From NCBI GenBank assembly GCA_037903475.1, contig JBAJFG010000538.1, forward strand, positions 806,001 through 870,000: DNA of 64,000 nucleotides, read 5' to 3'. Origin of the DNA: Ancylostoma caninum. Its lineage: Eukaryota > Nematoda > Chromadorea > Rhabditida > Ancylostomatidae. The translations under genes were made by a program, and so were the position numbers. The notes beneath the pieces are model-generated. The model was not told where the DNA came from, did not search any database, and saw only the letters and a list, made by a program, of their open reading frames with translations. Positions within the stretch are counted from its first letter, which is position 1; each line of letters begins with the position of its first letter. Shown here one piece after another: positions 13,601 through 28,149 of this stretch.

Positions 13601-16600
13601 TGCTGGCGCACTTCCTATCGTGTTAGGGAATGGATGATGAAGAATTCTCACAAGGAGTACGAATTCCTTCAGCGCTCCAGTGACTGCATTATTCAGAAAC
13701 CTCGTCCTCCCACTTAAGCCCCGCCCCTAGACTCCGCCCACAAGCTCCCCATTAGTTAAGGTAAAAAAGCGGGTTTTTCGGCAGCTTTGCACGGAATCGC
13801 CTGGGTCGCTGTGATCAGCAGCTTCTGCAGCTTCTTATCCCGTGAAAGTCTCGAGAAATGATTTTGAGATGAAATGGTGCCTTCAAGGAAAGGAACCACA
13901 TCCATGACTCTTTCCTGCCTTTATAGACAGACTTAGGTAACCAAACCGAGATGCTAAATCACCCGCACCTCTTTCAGGTGACAGGTGCTTTTGCTCTTCC
14001 AAGGTGCGTATATGCGATGGCCGATGATGGACTCATCTTCTCATTTTTTGCCACCGTCAATAAATGCACAAAGGTACATAAAAATTCCCTACAGAGACTA
14101 AACGTTCCGCTTTTCTTACCCAGGAAGAACGCGAACGTTCCAACAGTACTTTTCCAGGTACCACTCAACGCCATCATTGTGTTTACACTTCTCAATGCTA
14201 CGCTGGCGATGGTCTTCGATTTGGAAGCTCTTGTGGAGTTCCTATCCATTGGCACCCTTCTAGCCTATTCTGTGGTTTCCGCGTGTGTGTTGATCCTCAG
14301 ACATCAACCTGCTCCTATCGATGGAGATTATGGGAAGATGGATTCAGGCAAGCTTTGATTTCAGCTCAAGAAACAGAAGTAAAAATGAAAGTTGCTCGGA
14401 ACAAATCAATACGAGGTTCATATAATATTATGCCGAGATATTATATACAAGTGAATAGCAGACCCTAAGAATTGGAAGTAAAATTTGTGAAAGGCCCCAT
14501 TTCAGAATTTTTTAGTAACGAACGGCTGTTGGTTCACTAAGTATCGCACGAAAATAGAGAAATTTAAGAAAATGCTGTCTGTGATTGCTTCTTGATCTCT
14601 GCAGAGCGTTAGAATTATCCCAGTTTATCCACAAGCGTTTGTTTCGGTATTCCCCGTAAAGTCTCCATGTTTTTGTCCAGAGCAATATATCTCCACTCAG
14701 AACCCCAAAACAAGTTGTCGGCCCAGCTGTGCCCAAAAACAACTTGCAAACAAGCTTTTAACTAGCAAATCGTTGTCGACAAGCTCGACGTCATCATGCC
14801 ACCCAAAACCAAGTTGTCGACGAGCTTTTCTCCCAACAACTTGTCGACAAGGAGGAGAAAAAGAGGTTGTCGACCAGCTTTTCCAAAAAAAAACAACTTG
14901 CAAACAAGCTTATGGCCGTGGAAGTTGTCGACAACCTTTTACCTGAACAACCTGTCAAGGAGAGAGAGTCAAGTTCCCATACCCGCGATGCATACGACGA
15001 AACCACTGAGGACACTAGGGTAATGGTTACTACTCTAAGGTCTTAGAAAAATGTTGGAAGGACTATTGAAGGACACTGACACTACCATCCACGAGTCTAT
15101 CCTCGGACATTCTTGTAGAGCTGACAGATTGTCAGTGGAGAACAAGTTCATACGGTCGACGACCTGTCGGCAAGGCAGAGGAAGAATAAGCTGTCGACAA
15201 GCTTTTGGGCTGACAAGTTGTCGACAAGGAAGTGCAAAACGATGTTGTCGACAAGCTCTTGGAGAAGCAAGTTTCAGATGCGATCAGAAACTTGCTCGCC
15301 TATTGCTTGTCGAAGTTGTTTTTGGGGTTCTGGGTAGTGATGGAAAGCTGGCAACGATGCTATGAGGAGAGAACCGGATCACAACATCATCTATTCACTA
15401 AATGCCTATTAAGGTGGCGCAATCAAGTCTTGGGTGCCGTTCCGGAATTACTGGGAAGGCCTACCAGTTGGCAGATCGATATGCGTTGCTGTCATCGCTC
15501 TAGTAGCTTCATACTTCTGGATTGCTTTCACAATTCGATTAGGTAAGCTCTTATCCATTAAAAATTGAAAGTAGCTCCATGAATGAACGGTATATTCCGT
15601 CTTGGAGAGAGCTGGAGCAGGGTACTTCTTCCAAACAATTATTCACTGGGTGGAAATGCCCCACTACATCCGTACCAAACCGTATTATAAAATTTGAGAT
15701 TCAATACGATGATGGAATGGGGCGGCGCCGCTGCCGCACGATTGGTGCATTCATATGCCTATACGGATTTAGTGTCAGTGTCATCCCTTCGTTCTAGCTT
15801 GCGCTACACGTCACATGGAGTATAGCATCCTAAATCGCTGTCGCCCAGGCGACATCACAATTGATATGTATCGACTGTCTTGTAACTCATGCAGCAGCAA
15901 CGCTAGTGTTGATTCGCGCAAAATCAATAGGCTTCTGAATCGATATAGCTGGCGATGGCGGCGCAGGGCGCTGGATTCCATGTGGAACACATCGCTTGCC
16001 CATAAAAACCATAAAAAGAAAAAATCTTATCTTTAACAGTCTCGACCTTCTTATAAGTGTCTCTCTCTACGGTTGAACCATTCAGGTCTGGTATTCACTA
16101 TAGAAGGCTACATCTGCATAGGAGTCGGGGCAGTACTCATAATCACCTCGATCTTTTTCATCTATGGTCATGAACAGAACTCGCTGGATCTAAACTTCAA
16201 AGTAAGTGGACCAACAGCTATATCAGTGTGCCACGGCTAAGGATATTTGACATTCCCGGTTAAGGTGCCGTTCGTACCACTTATTCCATGTCTTGGTCTG
16301 TTCATCAACTGTTTCATGATGTCATTTCTTGATTACCTCACGTGGGCTCGTTTCTTCATATGGATGGCCATAGGTGAGTTTTATTTTCATTGGGTTCGCA
16401 AAATTGACCCTGTATAGTGGCGTCTTCGCTAGCAATACGTCGCAACGATCACAGGGCAGCACTGCTGCGATGCGGTTTCACTATAGCGCGTTGGTTCTGA
16501 CACGTCCTCACGCGCACTACGTGGATATCAACGTTTTCTTGCGATGTTTTTTTTTTCTGTCCTAACTCGTTAGGATACGTCAGGACGTGTCACCACCGCA

Positions 16601-17352
16601 ACGTAGTCGCATCACGGGAGGGTTTCTTTGACGCTATTTATGGTTGCTGCTCCCCAAACTTTACGCGTCTCTCCAAAAATTCACAAGGTTTTTGCGCGGA
16701 AAATATAAAAAAAAAGCATTTTGTTCGCGCGGCAGTCGCGACGGCGAAATCAGGAAAATTCCTTACCTGCTGGATTTCCCTTCTACCTTTCTGTTCTACA
16801 ATGTGTATCGACACGTAAACTTTGACGCGCTGCAACATAAATGGCGCCATAGTGGTTGCGAGGCTGCGACATCCAACATGCTACAACTCCAAAGCACTAA
16901 ATCAGAATGATCGCAATTGTACCAACAAATAAAGGACACTCCAGTGAAGTAGGCCCGCACGCATACGCTCACCACCTGTTTGGACCTTAGAACAGGAAGC
17001 AGGAGGATGAGACAAGAGTGATGACACAGGTAACAATGGAAAGTGTGGATACGCAGACAGTCAGAGTGCCACACTACAAGTAGTGCGGCGCGTGCGAGTG
17101 GGTCTCGACAACTGGAGTCTTCTATATTGTCGTACATTAGCACCAGAGAAGTAGTACTGCTGATAGAAAACGACAAGCTAACCCAAGCCACAGTTGTCCC
17201 AAGGCGAGGTCTACCAAACTAGCAGATTTTTTTCAGGCCTCGTCATCTACTTCATCTACGGCATACATCATAGTAAAGAAGGCAAGAGGCGACGAGTAGT
17301 TCCAGAGTCGAGCCTTTCAACAATATCCAAGAACGCCAACGAGAAGAACTAG
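7627..17352 (+). CDS. Cationic amino acid transporter (SLC7/CAT family)
   Basis: This gene encodes an APC-superfamily permease of the CAT branch, which moves lysine, arginine and ornithine across the plasma membrane with about 14 membrane segments. Exons in consistent phase are 7627-7783, 7841-7946, 8092-8192, 8494-8585, 9598-9729, 11406-11488, 11548-11651, 11781-11887, 12351-12455, 13978-14073, 14128-14347, 15414-15542, 16086-16201, 16265-16373 and 17237-17352, totalling 590 codons, the usual CAT length. The N-terminus has [20 protein letters not shown] followed by AGIYVLAG, the CAT first-helix signature. [17 protein letters not shown] and [20 protein letters not shown] are further family blocks. 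The start was chosen because it follows a likely SL acceptor and matches family length. The intron after 14347 begins GC, and the acceptor before 14128 (GAAG) is weak, so that junction is the least certain. The large introns carry several MITEs. Confidence 0.93.
9930..10347. mobile_element. MITE, TTAA-like flanks, in a transporter intron
   Basis: The ends are inverted copies: CGCAGTGTGTCAACTCGTTT at the left, and GGCAGTGTGTCACCTCGTTT when the right end is reverse complemented. TTAAA borders the left side and TTTAA the right, which resembles a TTAA-type target. An inner hairpin around GGTGGTCCGTG/CACGGACCACC lies at about 10066-10098. I see no coding potential. Confidence 0.6.
10532..10781. 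mobile_element. Tc1/mariner-type MITE, copy A
   Basis: This 250-bp element begins CAGTGGACGTCAATGGCG and ends in its inverted copy (GCCATTGCCGTCCAGTG). It is flanked by TA on both sides (10530-10531 and 10782-10783). CAGT ends with TA duplications are typical of Tc1 relatives. The inside is GC-rich compared with the surrounding intron. It is the same family as the element at 10938-11234. Confidence 0.75.
10938..11234. mobile_element. Tc1/mariner-type MITE, copy B
   Basis: This 297-bp element begins CAGTGGACGGCAATGGCGGT and ends in the inverted copy of that sequence (ACGTCCACTG), with TA at 10936-10937 and 11235-11236. It shares terminal and internal GC-rich blocks with copy A only about 155 bp away, in the same transporter intron. 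Confidence 0.78.
11990..12185 (+). repeat. Interspersed repeat, forward copy (partner at 16965-17125)
   Basis: About 150 bases around TGTCTGCGCATCCACAC resemble the reverse complement of 16965-17125, in another intron of the same transporter gene. Both copies keep a hydrophobic reading frame, which may simply reflect shared ancestry. I cannot assign it to a known repeat family. Confidence 0.5.
13541..13750. mobile_element. Short GC-rich MITE
   Basis: GGAGCTTGAGGGCGGAG at the left end is mirrored by CTCCGCCCACAAGCTCC at the right, giving TIRs of about 17 bp around a 210-bp element. It lies in the intron before the transporter exon at 13978. No target duplication is clear. Confidence 0.55.
14698..15332. 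mobile_element. Non-autonomous TIR element with subterminal palindrome array
   Basis: The termini are CAGAACCCCAAAA and its inverse TTTTGGGGTTCTG. Inside both ends lie at least eight degenerate copies of GTTGTCGACAAGC (about 14707, 14772, 14814, 14843, 14864, 14922, 15193, 15219, 15243), whose core CTTGTCGACAAG is a perfect 12-bp palindrome, plus two copies of CAACTTGCAAACAAGCTT. The central roughly 190 bp lacks them. This layout, repeats packed next to both ends, is known for transposase-binding subterminal arrays. The superfamily is uncertain and no target duplication was found. It sits in the intron before the transporter exon at 15414. Confidence 0.65.
16965..17125 (-). repeat. Interspersed repeat, inverted copy (partner at 11990-12185)
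   Basis: Read on the minus strand, this block carries CTGACTGTCTGCGTATCCAC and following sequence similar to 11990-12185. The two copies are in inverted orientation within introns of one gene, so the pre-mRNA could in principle pair. Confidence 0.5.
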
Positions 17353-17820
17353 ATGCATCTTCTGGGAGAATTAGGTGCCAAATGATCTCACAAAGATACC
17401 CATCAACAGATACCCATGAACTGATACCCACGAAATGATGACACACATCATTTGTTGATTAGTGACTATTCTTCCGTTCATTTCTCAAGGAAACTGAATG
17501 CACATAATTTCGCTTTACTATATGTGGCCTAGTCATATCTGTTAGATATTGACTGATCTCGGGTGAGCTGTGTTCGAAACAAGTTTTGTACATAACAAAC
17601 CCAAGTTCAAGTTGTTGTATCGTTGTACATCACTTTCAAAAACACTGTATAATATAAAAATTAAATTCTATAACAACCATGACTCGCACAGGAGCAAGAA
17701 CAAACATCTCATGAGATGAAACTGTACAAGATAACAATATGAAGATCATAGAAGAACATAATTTGAATTGAATAAATACCCGATTTCCAAAACTAATGAA
17801 AAATCATACTTAAATCTATG
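17353..17820. other. Convergent intergenic region with poly(A) signal
   Basis: This 468-bp stretch separates the stop codons of the transporter (+) and mog-4 (-). A canonical AATAAA for the + strand lies at 17771-17776. Thus the transporter 3'UTR probably reaches to within about 30 bp of the mog-4 stop codon, and the two transcripts may overlap. No clear minus-strand AATAAA was seen. Confidence 0.5.
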
Positions 17821-24211
<6,391 letters not shown>

Positions 24212-24217
24212 CTAAAT
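24212..24217 (-). promoter_or_regulatory. Probable SL acceptor directly abutting the mog-4 start codon
   Basis: On the minus strand the sequence ATTTAG is followed immediately by ATG (24211-24209). A splice acceptor touching the start codon with no 5'UTR is a common arrangement for spliced-leader addition in nematodes. Confidence 0.5.
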
Positions 24218-24525
24218 AAGAAATATTGGGATTATACCTCTCTCCACCTCCCCCCCCCCCTCCAATATTCTTAGGATTTTTTCGCTTGAATCTCGCAGAG
24301 CTACTTGAGGTGTTGTACACGAGTATCTTATCCATTTTGAGCCATAAGTCTGTTTATCTAGTATTACAAAAGGTGTTACAAAATCTTTGAAACTCTGTAC
24401 TGAGGGGTCGTTTTATGTTAGTATGGTACTATCATTATCCTACCCAGATTGGCAGTTTCTTTCGATTTCTACAGCAATACTGCCATATCCCCAAAGAAGC
24501 GGAGCTACCGTACAAAACTGATGTG

Positions 24526-24699
24526 GGTGAAAAGGGAGTTGGGGGGAGGGCACCCTATAAAAGGTCATAGGCTTCACCTTGTAAGCCTAAGTAAAAGCAC
24601 TAGCCTAAGCCTAATCCTACGCTTAAGCATGGATTTAAGCCTAAGCCTAAGGCTTCACAGGAGTGCCCCCCCCCCCCCCACCAACTCCCTTTTCACACG
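24526..24699. mobile_element. Inverted-repeat element containing telomere-like GCCTAA repeats
   Basis: The ends are inverted copies of GTGAAAAGGGAGTTGG followed by G/C runs. The sequence GATGTG abuts both sides (24520-24525 and 24700-24705) and may be a target duplication. The centre carries five copies of GCCTAA, the nematode telomere hexamer, mostly in tandem pairs, with further degenerate units. It lies about 300 bp upstream of mog-4. Whether it is a MITE that captured a telomere-like tract or a relic of telomere repair is not decidable here. Confidence 0.6.
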
Positions 24700-24705
24700 G
24701 ATGTG

Positions 24706-26188
24706 ATGTGAACAAACCCATCTAGCAACATTCCTCGAGATTCTGTGAGACAACATAGTCGCTACAACTCTTCGAAAAGGTACAGCGCTACATAAAGGAG
24801 AAGATATTTATGTATACCACCTCAAACTACTCTCCCATAGAATGTTTAAGCGAGAAATCTTCTTCCAAGGCTCTGGAGTACAAAATGTGGGACGGCGCCG
24901 AAAGATTTAGTTGGATATCACTACTTCTTACATGTGCGCACAGAAGGTGGTTAGACGCTGTGGATTTCCAATGTTTTACAGATGGAAGAAGGACTATTTG
25001 AAGGAATAAAGAGATTAGAATATGTCTAAGGAAGCAGCAAAATCCAAGTCTTACTAAAAGGCAGTGGGCGTTCCAAAACTCCATCCAAATAAGGCAAGAG
25101 GTATTCTTCGTGAACAACACTTCTAATTACTCAGAGAGAAAGCACTGAGCAGAAATAAATGGCTTAAAATTGCTGAACTTGAAAATAAAAATTCGAAAAG
25201 GAACCCGAACGCCTAGAACGTGTATCGTACGCAGGCGAACGAATTATTGCGGACTTCCTGAAAACCGGAAAAATCAGCTGAGTAACCGCTCCGTGTTTCT
25301 GCTGCATCCTGAAACTGCATTTCGTGTGGTAGTGCACCGGCTATGTTACGGGTTTGATAAGAAATCGTACCTTTTGGGCATTCTCTATGGAAGCTGAAGA
25401 CTACTTCTCCACCTATGACGCCTTGCATGCGGTGAGTTGCAACGGTTTTTTTTTACACTTTTTCTCACAACCACTCCTACAACACTTGATAATGCGTTGA
25501 TAATTGATTTGTGGTTCTTGTTGCTTTTTTCTCAAGTATAATGATTTTTCGAGCCTGCAGCACGATTAGTTCGGTGCTTTTTACTTTGTACTGCTTTGTA
25601 CCATTTTGTGCCGTAACGCAGTTTTTTATGCGATTACAGGAGCTGCAGCGTATGTGGAGCAGTCTTGCAAACGGGGAATGCACTGCATCATCACACCACT
25701 CACTCGCCTAACAAATTTGTGCGCGTTAAGCGCGTCAACCCAGAGGGTAATTGTTTGGGTTGACGCTTACCCACTTGGGTTAACTAGTAATGCGGCGCAG
25801 ACTCTCTTCGTCAGCGGTCCTCCATAGGAGGTGTAATCCTCAGAGTATTTTAAGACTTTGTTAGAGGGATTATTCCATAAATGGATCACGAACTCAACAT
25901 TTTTTTATCGCTTCCTTAGCGAAACATCGGTGGTCGGGCTGATGTGAGTAGAAGGTGCAGGAGAAAATCGGTGTCGCACCGGAAGTTGTACGGCGCATTT
26001 TGCTTGTCCCGACCACTGGTGACTACTGTAACTCAAAACGAAGATAGCGCTGGGTTTATCGCGAGGATTCGGAAAGAACTGTCAATTTTAGCAGGATAGC
26101 ACACTCGCACAGAAGTAATCTTGATAGTTGTAATGAAAAATCCACTCCTGCCTGTGAATTTCTGGTACTTTCCAGCAGTACTTCTCTA
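24706..26188. other. Intergenic, no supported gene
   Basis: This is part of the divergent mog-4/alfa-1 upstream region. Short open frames (about 60-97 codons) show no family features. A small hairpin-like pair, GCGTCAACCCA / GGGTTGACGC, lies at about 25722-25766. Regulatory elements of both genes could be here, but none can be named. Confidence 0.5.
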
Positions 26189-26196
26189 ACCTGCTG

Positions 26197-27852
26197 CATA
26201 GGTGGAATACCCTGAGAATGAGTCTCACCCAACCTTCACTTTTTGGTCGACCCTGGGAGGAACCATCACTCTGGGGGAGGGGGCGAAGCCCCCCCCCCGC
26301 TATGGGAGAAAGAGTTCACTTATCATAGTTATTGCAAAGGAAGACCAGATAAACGCATTAAATGTTGTAATTGCAGGCTTTTTCTAAAAACTGGAGAAGT
26401 GTTGAGGAAACATGATTAAGTGGTAGTGGCAGAGTAACAGTACTACTGGAAAAAAACTCGGATATTGGAGCTGAAGGGGATTTATGAATGAGAACCGACC
26501 CGAGAAAAAATGAATTTTTTGAATTTTCAACATTTATTTTCAGAAATATCCGGAAACCGACTGCAAAACTCTAATGTGAGAACAAGTAAGCCCAACATAG
26601 TGACTTTAAAGGAAAATTCATTTCATGCATAGATTGCATATTGTTGTCAGAACTGCGTGCCAAATTTCTGAAAAAAATTCAACGCGCAAAAGTAGGGCCC
26701 GCGCCGCGCCCCGTCTTGGGCGAAGTAGTGAATCTTTTTCAAATGTCAGGTTGCTAGGAAATAGAGGAAGATTTGCTCTTTTCAAAGATATCCAAGTTTT
26801 GCTGATTGCTTTTGAATCCACGTCGAAATTTTCCTACCAAGTAGGGCTATTTTCGAACTTTGAGTGGATTTTACAGGATTCATTGAAATCCTTTTCCGGA
26901 TGTCAGGTTGCCAGCGTGTTCAGCTGACGATTCTGCGTCGATTGATACCTGGATGCAGGATGGATCTTCTCTGGGAAGCTCGGAATGGCGACCGGTGAGA
27001 ACGCTATAACGGGCGTTCTCATTTGCCCTTGTCTGCGTCTCTTCCATCTCTGTACTTCCTCGTTTTTGCGATGAGAATGCCCGTTATAGCGTTCTCACCA
27101 ACCGGCATTCCGAGCTTCCCAGCGAAGATCCATCTTGCATCCAGGTATCAATCGACGCAGAATCGTCAGCTGAACACGCTGGCAACCTGACATCCGGAAA
27201 AGGATTTCAATGAATCCTGTAAAATCCACTCAAAGTTCGAAAATAGCCCTACTTGGTAGGAAAATTTCGACGTGGATTCAAAAGCAATCAGCGAAACTTG
27301 GATATCCTTGGAAAGAGCAAATCTTCCTCTATTTCCTAGCAACCTGACATTTGGAAAAGGTTCACTACTTCGCCCAAGACGGGGCGCGGCGCAGGCCCTA
27401 CTTTTGCGCGTCTGAATTTTTTCAGAAATTAGGCACGCAGTTCTGACAACAATATGCAATCTATGCATGAAATGAATTTTCCTTTAAAGTCACTATGTTG
27501 GGCTTACTTGTTCTCACATTAGAGTTTTGCAGTCGGTTTCCGGATATTTCTGAAAATAAATGTTGAAAATTCAAAAAAAAAATCATTTTTTTTCCAGTCT
27601 TCTCATCTATAGTTTCCCTTCAGCTCCGATCTCCAAATATTTTCCAGTAGTAATGTTATAATGTTACTCTTCCACTACCACGTAGTCATGTTTCTTAATC
27701 ATCTTCGAATGCTCAGGATAATCCCCCTCCTACCCCCCCCCGCCCCCCGCTCGACGCCCCTGGCGTTGAGTGTGACTTTCAGTTAGCCTTCTACGATTTA
27801 TCTCGCCAACCTTCACTTTCACGGACCCGTTCTCACAACTATTCCACCTATG
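26197..27852. mobile_element. Large foldback element, hAT-like, with perfect 8-bp target duplication
   Basis: The termini are CATAGGTGGAATA and its exact inverse TATTCCACCTATG. The 8-bp sequence ACCTGCTG lies directly outside both ends (26189-26196 and 27853-27860), as for hAT-type insertion. Most of the element is one long palindrome: arms of roughly 620 bp (about 26400-27022 and 27071-27695) match closely and meet at a 48-bp spacer. Because the arms mirror each other, both encode the same roughly 100-codon open frame (26625-26927 plus, 27166-27468 minus), with no recognisable domain. No transposase is present, so it is non-autonomous. G- and C-runs lie between the palindrome and the termini. 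Confidence 0.8.
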
Positions 27853-27999
27853 ACCTGCTGTAGCCGAGCTTCTTGGGAAACCCAGAAATAGAAAAATCAA
27901 ATTTCCATTATTTTATTATTTCAACTCTCACTAACTTTCATTACTACTACATTAACATTTCTCGTTGATTTCCTCCCATCCACTACTCAGAGACTGGTG

Positions 28000-28125
28000 A
28001 ACCCCCTCCCCCCTGTCGTCGCCTACTGGGGCTGACCACCTTCACTTTCCGGCCCCCGATTTTCACAGACAACTATCACTTCCGATGACCCATGTGCACG
28101 ACTATTCCACCTATGATATCTACTG
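28000..28125. repeat. Partial end of the same foldback family
   Basis: The terminal motif CTATTCCACCTATG recurs at about 28109-28122, preceded by CACCTTCACTTT as in the right end of the element at 26197-27852. A further relative, CATAGGTGAAATAGTTG with CCTTCACTTT, is at about 63270-63320. These look like truncated copies. Confidence 0.5.
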
Positions 28126-28149
28126 TATGTCTTCCGTGGCTCTCCAAAA

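Noticed and set aside
24449..24706. 85-codon open frame at 24.45-24.7 kb
   Set aside because: It is the translation of the telomere-like repeat element (Leu/Ser-rich repeats) and not a gene.
26625..26927. 100-codon open frame duplicated at 27166-27468 as a conserved protein
   Set aside because: Both copies lie in the two arms of the foldback palindrome, so the likeness follows from the repeat itself.
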